A stretch of DNA of 64,000 nt, taken from positions 62,001-126,000 of the forward strand of contig NZ_JABERI010000026.1 of NCBI RefSeq assembly GCF_013004375.1, read 5' to 3'. Below, piece after piece: positions 44,990 through 55,164 of this stretch. Each line of letters opens with the position of its first letter. Positions within the stretch are counted from its first letter, which is position 1. This DNA comes from Acinetobacter terrae (lineage in GTDB: Bacteria > Pseudomonadota > Gammaproteobacteria > Pseudomonadales > Moraxellaceae). The notes beneath the pieces were generated by a model that was given only the letters and a program-made list of their open reading frames with translations, was not told the DNA's origin and did no database searches. Position numbers and translations under genes: made by a program.

Positions 44990-46200
44990 TTATAAACCTT
45001 TCTAAAAACCTCTATAAATTGACCTACGCCACTTTTAACAGAGAGTTTTTCTTCATAAAAATACGAAGCATTTCTACCCATATTTGCTTTCTCTGAATCA
45101 CTTAGATGATAAATTTTCAAAACAGCTTGCTGAATACTTGCTACATCCTCAGAGATTGCAATACAGCCACACTCCGCTCTTTCTACAAGATCAGCAGCAT
45201 CTCCAGCCACTGCCATTAATACAGGTTTACCCATCGCCATATAAGCTTGAGTCTTGGATGGTACAGTAATCTCAAACAATGGATCTTTTTTTAAGTGTAC
45301 CAACAATAAGTTCGAAAGCTTTAAGACTCCCCCGACCTCGGCCATAGGCATACGTGGAATAAAGATGGTGTTAGAAATATTTTCAGTAGTTAAACGTTGT
45401 TTTAAACGCTCGGTTTCAGTTCCACCACCGACAAAAACAAATTGAATTTCTTGGATATGCTGAACTTTTTTAGCAACATCTAAAATGCTATCTAAAGCTT
45501 GAGCTTTCCCCATATTTCCAGCAAAAACAATATTAAATTTATTCTGCATCAGTTGTTGATATTCAATCTTTGCCGGCTGAGCCTGAGTCAAGCCTTGTTC
45601 ATCACACCAATTATAAATAATGCTAATTTTTTCTTCTGGTACATCACGCTCTATCAACAGCTTTTTAAAGCCCGGACACAACACGACAATATGATCAACA
45701 GATCGATAAACCAGCTTACATACTGAATTAATAAGATTTAAAATTTTATTGTTATTCAGCATGCCTGTTGCTTTTAAGGTATCAGGCCACATATCCTGAA
45801 TATCATATACAATTGGTGTACGGCGGAACAATTTAATAAAAATAGCAGCAATACCCACCGTTAAAGGTGGGTGATAAGCATAAATTACATCGGCTTTTTT
45901 AGTCGCAAAAATACCAAACAGCATGGCCATAAAAGCAAAGCTAATATAGTTAAAAATTCTTTTTAACGCAGAGCTATCATGATTTGGATATAAAGCAACA
46001 CGCAAAATAGAAATACCTTCTATTTCCTCACGTTGGCACAATCTTAATTTATAACCATCATAAATTTTTCCACCAGGATAATTAGGAAATCCTGTAAGCA
46101 CCTGTACTTCATGGCCCTGGCGCTTTAACTCTTTCGCAAAAGCCAATCCTTTAAAAGTAGGTTCAGGATCAAACCACTGCGTTAAAAGAAGAATTTTCAT
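44983..46200 (-). CDS. WbuB-like glycosyltransferase family 4 (L-FucNAc transfer)
   Basis: A 405-residue GT-B enzyme: MKILLLTQWFDPEPTFKGLAF, VLTGFPNYPGGKIYDGY, IVYDIQDMWPDTLKATGM, NIVFAGNMGKAQALDSI and VPSKTQAYMAMGKPVLMAVAGD. It resembles WbuB, which adds L-FucNAc, and it lies directly after the fnlABC genes that make UDP-L-FucNAc, as in several O-antigen and capsule clusters. It is predicted to add the second sugar to the initiating residue. The donor assignment is inference from family and context. Confidence 0.85.
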   Translation of the reverse strand: MKILLLTQWFDPEPTFKGLAFAKELKRQGHEVQVLTGFPNYPGGKIYDGYKLRLCQREEIEGISILRVALYPNHDSSALKRIFNYISFAFMAMLFGIFATKKADVIYAYHPPLTVGIAAIFIKLFRRTPIVYDIQDMWPDTLKATGMLNNNKILNLINSVCKLVYRSVDHIVVLCPGFKKLLIERDVPEEKISIIYNWCDEQGLTQAQPAKIEYQQLMQNKFNIVFAGNMGKAQALDSILDVAKKVQHIQEIQFVFVGGGTETERLKQRLTTENISNTIFIPRMPMAEVGGVLKLSNLLLVHLKKDPLFEITVPSKTQAYMAMGKPVLMAVAGDAADLVERAECGCIAISEDVASIQQAVLKIYHLSDSEKANMGRNASYFYEEKLSVKSGVGQFIEVFRKVYKC

Positions 46201-46203
46201 AGC

Positions 46204-47334
46204 TTAATATTTCTTCCACACTACACGGTTAACATAATCGGTATAGCTTAAAATAATACGCACAACCTTTTCACTCACGTTTGGCATGCTGTAGTCAGCC
46301 ACTAAACGTAATAAGCGTTCCTCACCACGAGGCTGATGATTTAAAATTTCTAAGCCTTGTAAAATACGCTCAGACGTTAAACCTACCATCATCACTGCTG
46401 CTTCTTCCATACCTTCAGGGCGTTCATGTGCCTGACGTAAATTCAAAGCAGGAAAATTCAGAATTGAAGATTCTTCATTAATGGTGCCACTGTCCGACAA
46501 AGTTGCTTTTGCAGCAAGTTGCAATTTATTGTAATCACTAAAACCCAGTGGTTTTAGTAATTGAACTAAGGGATGAAACTCAATATTCAGCTCTTCAATA
46601 CGTTTACGGGTACGTGGATGTGTTGAAACAATCACAGGATATTGGTACTTTTCAGCAACTGCATTGAGCATTTCAACTAAATCTAAAAAATTTTGGTCTG
46701 AGTTGATATTTTCTTCACGGTGCGCACTGACAATAAAGTATTGATGCTCTTTTAAACCTAAACGCTCAAGTACATCTGAAGACTCAATTTTTGCTTTATA
46801 GTGATTTAACACTTCAAACATCGGACTGCCTGTCTTAATTACTTGATCAGCAGCTAAGCCTTCAGCAAGTAAATAATCCCGTGCAATTGTGCTATAGGTT
46901 AAATTGATATCAGCAGTGTGATCGACAATGCGACGATTAATTTCTTCAGGCACACGCATATCAAAACAACGATTTCCCGCTTCCATATGGAAGGTTGGAA
47001 TCTTACGACGCTTAGCAGGAATAACCGCCATACAACTGTTGGTATCACCTAATACAAGTAATGCTTCTGGCTGAACTTCTTCCAAAACTTTATCAACTGC
47101 AATAATCACATTACCAATCGTTTCAGCACCCGTCGCACCTGCAGCATTTAAAAAATGATCTGGTTTACGGATACCTAAATCAGTAAAGAAAATTTCATTT
47201 AATTCATAATCATAGTTTTGACCGGTATGTACCAATACATGGTCAAAATATTTATCACAGGCAGACATGACACGTGATAAACGAATAATTTCAGGACGAG
47301 TACCAACCACCGTCATTAATTTTAATTTTTTCAC
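46204..47334 (-). CDS. fnlC: UDP-N-acetyl-L-sugar C2-epimerase (FnlC/WbjD)
   Basis: A 376-residue WecB-type 2-epimerase: LMTVVGTRPEIIRLSRVM, HVLVHTGQNYDYELNEIFF, LVLGDTNSCMAVIPAKRR, IPTFHMEAGNRCFD, VSAHREENINSD and SDSGTINEESSIL. FnlC carries out the last step to UDP-N-acetyl-L-fucosamine. It is the third gene of a collinear fnlA-fnlB-fnlC set, with 11 bases between it and fnlB. Confidence 0.93.
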   Translation of the reverse strand: MKKLKLMTVVGTRPEIIRLSRVMSACDKYFDHVLVHTGQNYDYELNEIFFTDLGIRKPDHFLNAAGATGAETIGNVIIAVDKVLEEVQPEALLVLGDTNSCMAVIPAKRRKIPTFHMEAGNRCFDMRVPEEINRRIVDHTADINLTYSTIARDYLLAEGLAADQVIKTGSPMFEVLNHYKAKIESSDVLERLGLKEHQYFIVSAHREENINSDQNFLDLVEMLNAVAEKYQYPVIVSTHPRTRKRIEELNIEFHPLVQLLKPLGFSDYNKLQLAAKATLSDSGTINEESSILNFPALNLRQAHERPEGMEEAAVMMVGLTSERILQGLEILNHQPRGEERLLRLVADYSMPNVSEKVVRIILSYTDYVNRVVWKKY

Positions 47335-47345
47335 AATTTCAACTC

Positions 47346-48458
47346 TTAATTGGTTAATGGCATAGCATAAGTATCTGGTTTTTCACGGTCAAAAATTTCA
47401 TTTGCCCATAACATGACCACCATTTCTTCATCACCAATATTGGTAATGTCATGTGTCCAGCCTGGTACAGTTTCAACAATACGCGGTTCTTCGCCTGTTG
47501 TTTCTAATTCATAGAATTCACCAGTAACCACATGCTTAAATTTGAATAATGCTTTGCCTTTAATGACTAAGAACTTTTCAGTTTTACTGTGATGATAATG
47601 TCCGCCACGAGTAATGCCTGGGTGTGCTGTGAAATAAGAAAACTGTCCTGCATCAGGTGTTTTTAACATTTCAACAAACACACCGCGCTGATCACCATAT
47701 TTCGGCACACTATAATCAAACTGTTCAGGCTTTAAGAAACTTAAGTAGGTTGAATACAATGCACGAGTTAAACCTGTTCCGACACGATCAGTAATTAATG
47801 TATTACGAGATTCTTTAAAACCTTTCAGTGTCCGCGCTAACTCACCAACACTAATCTGATACTCAGGTTGTATGGCAAAAACTTGTTCTACCTGCTGTGT
47901 ACCCTGAATAATATTCCAGAATGATTCTACAACGTCATCTACATACACTAGACGAATAACTGCATTTTCATCATGAATCTGGATCGGTAAATCATGCGCG
48001 GTGTTATAGCAGAATGTTGCAACGGCCGAATTGTAGTTCGGTCGTGACCATTTACCAAATACATTGGCTAAACGGCAAATATAGACAGGATTGCCCTGCT
48101 TTTGCTGCAGTTCCACTAAAGCTTGTTCACCACCCAATTTACTCTGACCGTAAGCGTTATCACGTTCAGCCTGAATAGAGGAAGAGAGAATGATCGGGGT
48201 TTGCTTTTTTGCTTGTTTAAGAATGTCTGCTATTTTTTGTGTGAGAGTAAGATTACCATCAATAAACTCTTGTTCACTCAAGGGACGATTGACCCCCGCT
48301 AAATGTACAATCCAATCTGCAGCAAGTACAGACTGTTCCAGTTCTGACTCAGCGGAATTTCGATGAAACTTTAATACTTCAACATCAGATTTTTCTGAGA
48401 GAAATTGAATCAAGTTTTTTGCAATAAAGCCATTTGAACCGGTGACTAAAATCTTCAT
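47346..48458 (-). CDS. fnlB: UDP-L-sugar reductase/epimerase (FnlB/WbjC)
   Basis: A 370-residue protein with an N-terminal Rossmann domain (MKILVTGSNGFIAKNLIQFL, DWIVHLAGVNRPLSEQEF, YGQSKLGGEQAL) and a C-terminal cupin-like domain (GQFSYFTAHPGITRGGHYHH, TEKFLVIKGKALFKF, TVPGWTHDITNIGDEEMVVM). This fusion is typical of FnlB/WbjC, which acts after FnlA in UDP-L-FucNAc synthesis. It starts 3 bases downstream of fnlA. Confidence 0.93.
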   Translation of the reverse strand: MKILVTGSNGFIAKNLIQFLSEKSDVEVLKFHRNSAESELEQSVLAADWIVHLAGVNRPLSEQEFIDGNLTLTQKIADILKQAKKQTPIILSSSIQAERDNAYGQSKLGGEQALVELQQKQGNPVYICRLANVFGKWSRPNYNSAVATFCYNTAHDLPIQIHDENAVIRLVYVDDVVESFWNIIQGTQQVEQVFAIQPEYQISVGELARTLKGFKESRNTLITDRVGTGLTRALYSTYLSFLKPEQFDYSVPKYGDQRGVFVEMLKTPDAGQFSYFTAHPGITRGGHYHHSKTEKFLVIKGKALFKFKHVVTGEFYELETTGEEPRIVETVPGWTHDITNIGDEEMVVMLWANEIFDREKPDTYAMPLTN

Positions 48459-48461
48459 ATT

Positions 48462-49499
48462 TTAAGCCTCAGGATCAATATATTGGCCTTGAGTTAGGGC
48501 ACGTATAAATTCCAGCTTGAGTAAAAGCTTTTTCATACTTTCAACATCTAAACGTTCTGTATTATGGGAGTTATAGTCTTCAAACTGGGTAATTTTTAAA
48601 TCACCATTTTCAACATATTTTGCATAGTTTAAGTCACGCTGATCCGCTGGCACGCGATAATAATAACCTTGATCTAAAGCAACAGCCATTTCTTCACGAC
48701 TCAATAATGCTTCAAAAGCCTTTTCACCATGACGAGTACCCATAATTGAAATAGGATGCTCTGGTACATTTAATAGCTGAGTTAAAGCTTGTGCTAACAC
48801 ATGAATTGTTGCGGCTGGTGCTTTTTGTACAAAAATATCACCGTTTTCACCATGTTCAAATGCATATAAGACTAAGTCTACCGCATCATCCAGAGTCATC
48901 ATAAAACGTGTCATATCAGGATCTGTAATTGTCAAAGGTTTAGCTTGACGAATTTGATCAACAAATAAAGGAATCACTGAGCCACGTGATGCCATAACAT
49001 TACCATAACGCGTACAGCAAATAGTCGTATCTAAGTCTTCTAAATTACGTGATTTCGCCACAATGACTTTCTCCATCATTGCTTTTGAAATACCCATTGC
49101 ATTGATTGGATAAACAGCTTTATCTGTACTTAAACATACAATACGTTTTACGTGGTTTTGAATAGCAGCTTCCAGAACATTTTCTGTACCCAGTACATTG
49201 GTTTTAACCGCTTCCATTGGGTGGAATTCACATGAAGGTACTTGTTTTAAAGCTGCAGCATGATAAATATAATCTACGCCGCGAGTAGCATTTAAGACAC
49301 TGTTATAATCACGTACATCACCAATGTAGAATTTAAGCTTAGATGACTGATATTTCTTACGCATATCATCTTGCTTTTTCTCATCACGGCTAAAAATACG
49401 GATTTCTTTAATATCTGTTTCCAAAAAACGGTTTAAAACAGCATTTCCGAATGAACCCGTACCACCTGTAATAAGTAAAGTTTTGTTTACAAAAGTCAT
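48462..49499 (-). CDS. fnlA: UDP-GlcNAc 4,6-dehydratase/5-epimerase (FnlA/WbjB)
   Basis: A 345-residue soluble dehydratase: LLITGGTGSFGNAVLNRFL, IFSRDEKKQDDMRKKY, YHAAALKQVPSCEFHPMEA, CLSTDKAVYPINAMGISKAM, RYGNVMASRGSVIPLF and HGEKAFEALLSREEM. It is the first enzyme of UDP-L-FucNAc synthesis from UDP-GlcNAc. Both this gene and gdr use UDP-GlcNAc, so two amino-sugar branches run in parallel in this locus. Confidence 0.94.
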   Translation of the reverse strand: MTFVNKTLLITGGTGSFGNAVLNRFLETDIKEIRIFSRDEKKQDDMRKKYQSSKLKFYIGDVRDYNSVLNATRGVDYIYHAAALKQVPSCEFHPMEAVKTNVLGTENVLEAAIQNHVKRIVCLSTDKAVYPINAMGISKAMMEKVIVAKSRNLEDLDTTICCTRYGNVMASRGSVIPLFVDQIRQAKPLTITDPDMTRFMMTLDDAVDLVLYAFEHGENGDIFVQKAPAATIHVLAQALTQLLNVPEHPISIMGTRHGEKAFEALLSREEMAVALDQGYYYRVPADQRDLNYAKYVENGDLKITQFEDYNSHNTERLDVESMKKLLLKLEFIRALTQGQYIDPEA

Positions 49500-49502
49500 T
49501 AT

Positions 49503-50516
49503 TTAATCCGCTAAAAGTTGCATAATCTTAGAAATATCATTTTCAATCAATTTTTGGGCATATGGTAATTCATTCTGGACAGCAGTTACTATTGCATTTT
49601 TCATAGATTCTACACTGTAAGGATTAAAAACTAAGGAAGGTTCACACACTTCATAAGTATAATTCAAATCTGCCGCAATAATTTTACATCCCCCATCAAT
49701 AGCTTCTGCGAGTCCCAAACCAAAACTCTCAGCTAATGAAGGAAATATTAAATATTCATGACTTAAATAAAGTTCAGCCAGCTTTTCTCTTTCAATAAAA
49801 CCAACATTTATAATAGGATAACCTAAATTTATTTTTTCTTTAATAAGATCACATAGATTAACATCTGAAATTGGTACAGTAATTGTTAAGCTTGATTTAT
49901 TTATTTCATCATAAGCTAAACAAAAAGACTCTATTAATTTATAGTGATTTTTATGTGGTGAACTATTACTGACATATAATAAACTTCCTGCAATACGTGG
50001 AACACTAAGCTTAGAAAATTCTAACTTAGGATAGAATGGCAATTTGACTATTTTCCCACTAAACCCATTAAAATATTTTTTAGCTAGCTCTATTTTCATA
50101 GTGTTACTTTGAACCAACCAGTAATCAGTATTATTTTTTATAAAATTTAATATATTTTGTTTAAAAAAAATTATAAATTTATTCTTAATTGAAAAATTTC
50201 CAGGTATTTCTAGAAAAAGTTTTTGATGAAAATAGACAAAAACTTTAGCATTTAATCGAATATTAGGAGGTAAATTACCAAAACAAATAACTTTATTAAA
50301 TTGGTGTTTATTTTTTTTATAAAAAAAATACCTTTCTAAAATAGAATTAGATATAAACATTTTTTTTTCTAAAGGGATTTTTTTAAAAATATTTTCCGTA
50401 CGCTTATCAAACAAATAGAAAACATTATCAAAGGCAGACTCAAAGCAATCTACCAAGTATTTTAGTAAGACTAAACCACCACCTGTATTAATATATACTG
50501 AATCAAGAAGTATCAT
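49503..50516 (-). CDS. glycosyltransferase family 4-like enzyme
   Basis: A 337-residue GT-B transferase. Start at ATG 50516, which overlaps the stop of the wzy gene as ATGA, in preference to the longer in-frame ORF beginning at 50570. Features are ILLDSVYINTGGGLVLLKYL at the N-terminus, YWLVQSNTMKIELA, LLYVSNSSPHKNHYKLIESF, and the donor-site block LIFPSLAESFGLGLAEAI with the E-x7-E arrangement. It is likely to add one sugar of the K repeat. It is AT-rich compared with the fnl genes, marking the start of the variable, probably transferred, centre of the locus. Confidence 0.82.
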   Translation of the reverse strand: MILLDSVYINTGGGLVLLKYLVDCFESAFDNVFYLFDKRTENIFKKIPLEKKMFISNSILERYFFYKKNKHQFNKVICFGNLPPNIRLNAKVFVYFHQKLFLEIPGNFSIKNKFIIFFKQNILNFIKNNTDYWLVQSNTMKIELAKKYFNGFSGKIVKLPFYPKLEFSKLSVPRIAGSLLYVSNSSPHKNHYKLIESFCLAYDEINKSSLTITVPISDVNLCDLIKEKINLGYPIINVGFIEREKLAELYLSHEYLIFPSLAESFGLGLAEAIDGGCKIIAADLNYTYEVCEPSLVFNPYSVESMKNAIVTAVQNELPYAQKLIENDISKIMQLLAD

Positions 50517-51826
50517 TTTATTAAACTCTCTCTTCTTAAATAAACCATAGCCATACAAGCAAAAACCCAAAACAACATACCCAAACCACCCACAGAAAAA
50601 AAAGTGTTTTCTGCTAAATTAGTAGAAAATATAAATACAATGATAGAAGCATATATATTTACAATAAACCTCTTTTTAAACATTATAAATAAAATTAGAA
50701 AAACCAATCCGCCAAATAAAAACCCCAACTCTTCTATATTTGCAATATAAAATACACCTTTTTCTACAGGCAAACTAATAGGTAAATCAATAAATGGTAA
50801 ATAACTCATATCAGAAAAGTTAAAATCAGAAGGAATCCCTAAACCAATACCAGTTAAACCATAGGTATCAATATTATTTAACATGCGTCCTATAAAAAAA
50901 GACCTTGATGATTCACCAACACTTGTAACCCCCCCTTCTCCTCGCTTATTAAGAAAATCAATAAAATATTCAAAGTTAAACAAAATAAAAAAAGGGAAGA
51001 TAAATAAAAAACTAATAGAGATTTTTAATGAATTTTTAGAGAATACTTTTATTTTACTTAATGAAATTTTATCCCAAAAAACTTGAATTAACAAAAAAAA
51101 TAATGAAATACAAAGAGCTAGAAAAGCCGTTCTTGATTGACTCAAATAAACCCCAAAAACCCCCATTAAAAAGCAAAATAAAAGTAAATATTTATTTTTT
51201 TTAAAAAATAAAATTAAAGAAGCTAAAGAGAATAAACCTGAAATAGCCCCAAAAACTTGAGGCTGATTAGTTATACCTTGGAGACCTTCACCATTAAGAG
51301 AATAACCTATAGAAGGGAAAAAATTTAAAATTAATGAAAATATTACCACTAATAATAGCACAAAATAAGAAGAGCTGAAGATTTTAATTTTATCATCAAC
51401 ATTAAATTTATAAAAAAATATTAAAAAACACATAACAAAAGAAAACCAAAAACCAATTTTAATAATTGAATACAATGGGAAAAAACTAAAAAATAAACTA
51501 TGAGTAAAAATAACAAAGAATAATAAAACCAAATAAACAAAATGATTATTATTTATAAAACTTCGAGGAAAATAAAAAATGGATTGAATAATAAAAATAA
51601 AAATAATAAGATATTTTAGATTTCCAAAGCTACTTAAACCAGTAAAAAGATCTTCATTCCCTAGAACCAAAAAACATAAATTTAAAAAAATCACAGGTGC
51701 CCATTTATATTTAGTTATTAAACATAAGCTAAGAAATATATATGATGATACGGATAAATATCCAGGCAATAAAGCCAACAAAAAATTTATTACAGTGATA
51801 GAAATACTATAATTCGCCCGACTCAT
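50513..51826 (-). CDS. wzy: Wzy-type polysaccharide polymerase
   Basis: A 437-residue protein with about ten to twelve membrane helices and a large loop between late helices (about residues 290-345, containing GEGGVTSVGESSRSFFIGRM and GIGLGIPSD). This is the architecture of O-antigen polymerase/ligase family proteins; the S-S-R-S-F-F-I-G-R-M stretch is a typical loop motif. It would link K units on undecaprenyl diphosphate in the periplasm. ATG 51826 is preceded by AGGA at 7 bases, so I prefer it to 51832. Polymerases are identified mostly by topology, so Wzy rather than ligase is inference from context. Confidence 0.82.
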   Translation of the reverse strand: MSRANYSISITVINFLLALLPGYLSVSSYIFLSLCLITKYKWAPVIFLNLCFLVLGNEDLFTGLSSFGNLKYLIIFIFIIQSIFYFPRSFINNNHFVYLVLLFFVIFTHSLFFSFFPLYSIIKIGFWFSFVMCFLIFFYKFNVDDKIKIFSSSYFVLLLVVIFSLILNFFPSIGYSLNGEGLQGITNQPQVFGAISGLFSLASLILFFKKNKYLLLFCFLMGVFGVYLSQSRTAFLALCISLFFLLIQVFWDKISLSKIKVFSKNSLKISISFLFIFPFFILFNFEYFIDFLNKRGEGGVTSVGESSRSFFIGRMLNNIDTYGLTGIGLGIPSDFNFSDMSYLPFIDLPISLPVEKGVFYIANIEELGFLFGGLVFLILFIMFKKRFIVNIYASIIVFIFSTNLAENTFFSVGGLGMLFWVFACMAMVYLRRESLIK

Positions 51827-51869
51827 AAACATATCCTAAATATAGAGTTACTAAAATAAATGACTTAAT

Positions 51870-53024
51870 TCATAAACTATTAAAAAGAGAAACCCATATA
51901 TTTATAACTCTATCTATTGAATATAATTGAGATTTATTTTTACAATTTTGAGAAAGGTTAAATCTTTTGCAGCCTAGATTAATCATCTTAATAATTTGCT
52001 TACTAAGGTCAGCAACATCTTCATTTCTTGCTAGAAATCCGCAATCACTATTCTCTATAATATCCCTAGGTCCAGTATCACAATCAAATGCAACCATAGG
52101 TATACCACATGTTAAACTCTCTAACATGACCATTGGAAGTCCTTCATACCTAGAACTAAGTACATAAAAAGCACTTTTTGACAATTCTAAAGCAACATTA
52201 TTTGTTAAACCACATAAATTCACATTATCATTCAAATTATTAATATTGATCAATTCTTGTAATTCTTTTCTTAAAGTACCTTCACCATAAATATCCAATT
52301 TCCAATCAGAATGTTTTTTATTAACTTCCACCCAAGCATTAATTAATAAATCAAACCCTTTTTCATATTCTAAACGCCCTACTGCAATCACCCTTTTAGA
52401 ATTCGGATTATATTTATAATCACAGTTACTTGTCGAAATTGACGATGGATTCGGGATCACTACTACATTATTATTAGTTTTACTCCAATCTACTCTAGAT
52501 TTCTCTGTTAAGACAACTACTTTATCAAGGCTTTTTGTTTGAACTAAAGATTGTTTCTCTCTAATTATTCCTATAATTTTCCAAAAAATACTATTAGATT
52601 TATTTTGTAATAAGTTCCTAGTCCTTATTCCATAACTGAAATGAGCTTCATATATTTTTTTAACAGGATATGAAATTTTATATAAGAACTCTAACTCTTT
52701 CCCCCCCATACTAATACAAAAATCAATTTTTTCTTTATTAAGAAAAAACTCTAACATTTCACGATATTTTCTTAATAACCTATATGTTTCTAAAGTTTTC
52801 AGAAAAATATTTAAGCCATACAGTTCATTAAAAAATAATTTAAATTTAAAAACTTTTATACTATCATCCAGTTCAAAAAATGGAGCCTCCCACTCATTCA
52901 TATCTGTTGTAATAATAAAAATATTATAGTTACCAGTTTTAGCAAGATAGTTAACTTTTTTTGTTAAAACTCTCTCCATACCACCAGCAGTACTAAGATT
53001 AGGAATAAAGTATAATAACTTCAT
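51870..53024 (-). CDS. glycosyltransferase family 4
   Basis: A 384-residue GT-B enzyme: MKLLYFIPNLSTAGGMERVL, ISMGGKELEFLYK, VIAVGRLEYEKGFDLLINAW, LDIYGEGTLRKELQ, NVNLCGLTNNV and YVLSSRYEGLPMVMLESLTCGIPMVAFD, the classic E-G-(L/F)-P-x-x-x-L-E donor motif. It probably adds one K-unit sugar; the donor is unknown. I start at ATG 53024, with TGGA upstream, instead of the in-frame TTG at 53039. Confidence 0.9.
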   Translation of the reverse strand: MKLLYFIPNLSTAGGMERVLTKKVNYLAKTGNYNIFIITTDMNEWEAPFFELDDSIKVFKFKLFFNELYGLNIFLKTLETYRLLRKYREMLEFFLNKEKIDFCISMGGKELEFLYKISYPVKKIYEAHFSYGIRTRNLLQNKSNSIFWKIIGIIREKQSLVQTKSLDKVVVLTEKSRVDWSKTNNNVVVIPNPSSISTSNCDYKYNPNSKRVIAVGRLEYEKGFDLLINAWVEVNKKHSDWKLDIYGEGTLRKELQELININNLNDNVNLCGLTNNVALELSKSAFYVLSSRYEGLPMVMLESLTCGIPMVAFDCDTGPRDIIENSDCGFLARNEDVADLSKQIIKMINLGCKRFNLSQNCKNKSQLYSIDRVINIWVSLFNSL

Positions 53025-53055
53025 ATTAATGGAATCCAAGTTGAAAAAATAAATT

Positions 53056-54036
53056 TTAAAATAAAAAACAAGAATAAGCTTTAACCATCAACCTTCTAAA
53101 CGACAAAAACAAATAAGCCAATAAGAAAATCTTATTCTTCAATAATAAAATTATAAAATTATAAAATTTATTGTCACCAAATAATAAATCAACATTAAAG
53201 TTATACAAAATTATTTTAAACATTTTAAATGTATGAGCATCTCTCAGCAAATCACTTTTTTTTGTACTAAAACCTATATTTAAAAATTCTTTAAATTCAC
53301 CTCTATTATAAAAAAAATTATTTAAATTTTCACATACTTTTATTAAGTTATTTAAGTGTGATTCTTTAATTCGCGCAGTATAGGAATTGGTATTCCAACG
53401 AATATAATTATACAAAGGTATATCAAGAGAAGATATTTTTTTTGAAAAATATATAATTTGTGGAACTAGCATATAGTCCTCACCATAATTCACCCCTTCA
53501 TTAAAGAGCAAATTATTCTTTTGATATACTTCTAAACGGATTAATTTATTCCAAATTGATGGTGGAATTTTTGCAGATAATACATCCTTCAAATATTGTT
53601 CTTTATCTAAAAAACCATGTTTTACTTCAATATTTGTTTTTTTGAACTCTAAATAGTAATTACATAAAACAATGTCTGCCTTTTCCGCTATAGCTTTATT
53701 CAGCATTAACTCAACTGTTTTAATGTCTATATGATCATCACCATCTACTTGCAGTAGATATTCTCCAGTAGCATTTAAAATTCCGGTATTCCTAGTAGCA
53801 GCAATACCTTTATTAACTTCATGATGAATAATTTTAACTTGATGCTTCCGTTTTGGAAATTTTTCCAATAAATTCTGCAATATTTCAATTGTATTATCAG
53901 GTGTACTATCATTAACAAAAATATATTCTATATTTTCATAAGTCTGCATAAACAATGATTTAGCACATTTTTCTATAAAATCTGCCACATTATACATTGG
54001 AACAAAAATAGAAACTTTAATATTACTCATCCACAT
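53056..54036 (-). CDS. glycosyltransferase family 2
   Basis: A 326-residue GT-A enzyme: VSIFVPMYNVADFIEKCAKS, YIFVNDSTPDNTIEI, HEVNKGIAATRNTGILNATG, and the metal motif LLQVDGDDHID (D-G-D-D), then PPSIWNKLIRLEVY and EDYMLVPQII. It forms one linkage of the K unit. The ATG at 54036 directly follows the stop of the pyruvyltransferase gene; a second ATG six bases on is possible. Confidence 0.9.
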   Translation of the reverse strand: MWMSNIKVSIFVPMYNVADFIEKCAKSLFMQTYENIEYIFVNDSTPDNTIEILQNLLEKFPKRKHQVKIIHHEVNKGIAATRNTGILNATGEYLLQVDGDDHIDIKTVELMLNKAIAEKADIVLCNYYLEFKKTNIEVKHGFLDKEQYLKDVLSAKIPPSIWNKLIRLEVYQKNNLLFNEGVNYGEDYMLVPQIIYFSKKISSLDIPLYNYIRWNTNSYTARIKESHLNNLIKVCENLNNFFYNRGEFKEFLNIGFSTKKSDLLRDAHTFKMFKIILYNFNVDLLFGDNKFYNFIILLLKNKIFLLAYLFLSFRRLMVKAYSCFLF

Positions 54037-55164
54037 TTACACCAAAGAATTTCTTAACCAACTTAAAGACTCTATTGCCTTTTCTTTGCGAATAGTATTC
54101 ACTTTTTCATAGTCAATATTATTCAATTTCTTAATATCAATATCGTCTAAATCTTCAATTAATCGATCCTCTAATCCAAAGATTTTTAATAGAGTCTCAA
54201 ACCTTGAATTCCCACGCTCTTTGTTTTTGATTGATATAAACGGTTTATTAAAAATAATTGAAAAAACCGTACCATGAAAAGAGTCTGTTATAATAAAATC
54301 AGCTTCATCAAAAGATTTTATCCAACTTTCAATAGAAGGATACACATAGTCAGATAAATCATTAAGAATAAATTTATCTTTATGCTTCTTTAATGGTTGA
54401 TTTATAAATACCTGTTTTCCGCCTAATTGCTCTGATATTTTATTTACAATATTTTGCTTATGTTCCGTCATATCTAAAATATATCTAAATATTTTATTAT
54501 TGTTTTTAGGTTTATTATTATTTAATAGTTTAATATAATCATTGCGGTCTAGAAGCAGAGTAGGATCCAAAACCTGCTGTGCCGCCACATTTAAATTTTG
54601 TTTACACAGACCAACTGCAGAATTTTCTCTAACTGATATTGAATTAAAATTTCCTGCATGTTCTGCTAATTTTAATGTCATTTCTTTAGAAAAATTCCAA
54701 GTATCTAATCCAAATGAAGCTGCATAGCTTATTTTTCTAATAGGTGTGCTCAGTTCTAAAAAATCTAAAAAATAACTTTCAATTCTTGGAGAGTAGTCTG
54801 CTCTCCAAACTTGATCACTCCCCACCACAACTGCATCAAATTTTTTATTTAAAAAATAAGCACTAAGCTGATCCACATTATTAATTTCGACTGATAAATC
54901 AATATAAGATGATATAAATTTTTTATGCTGTGCTTGTATCTTTTCCAACTGTTTAGAATTAAATTGAAATATATCCGAGCATTTAAAAATTTGCTTAAAT
55001 GCTGAGAGTAATTTTCTTAAATCTGATGCCTCTTTTGAGCGATAATTTATAGTTTCAACCTCATGTCCCATATTTTTTAAGACTTTTTGCAAAGCATAAG
55101 CTTGTAATGTTCCACCAAAGTTAGTGTGGAGAGGTTGAGTCAAAATTGCAATTTTTTTAGTCAT
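54037..55164 (-). CDS. polysaccharide pyruvyl transferase family protein
   Basis: A 375-residue protein of the PS_pyruv_trans family: KKIAILTQPLHTNFGGTLQA at the N-terminus, DAVVVGSDQVWRADYSP, KISYAASFGLDTW, NSISVRENSAVGLC, VLDPTLLL and ADFIITDSFHGTVFSIIFNKPFI in two parts. Members transfer pyruvate from PEP to a sugar as a ketal, giving the polymer a negative charge, although many are uncharacterised. Its start codon lies inside the end of the nitroreductase-like gene, so the two are translationally coupled. Confidence 0.85.
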   Translation of the reverse strand: MTKKIAILTQPLHTNFGGTLQAYALQKVLKNMGHEVETINYRSKEASDLRKLLSAFKQIFKCSDIFQFNSKQLEKIQAQHKKFISSYIDLSVEINNVDQLSAYFLNKKFDAVVVGSDQVWRADYSPRIESYFLDFLELSTPIRKISYAASFGLDTWNFSKEMTLKLAEHAGNFNSISVRENSAVGLCKQNLNVAAQQVLDPTLLLDRNDYIKLLNNNKPKNNNKIFRYILDMTEHKQNIVNKISEQLGGKQVFINQPLKKHKDKFILNDLSDYVYPSIESWIKSFDEADFIITDSFHGTVFSIIFNKPFISIKNKERGNSRFETLLKIFGLEDRLIEDLDDIDIKKLNNIDYEKVNTIRKEKAIESLSWLRNSLV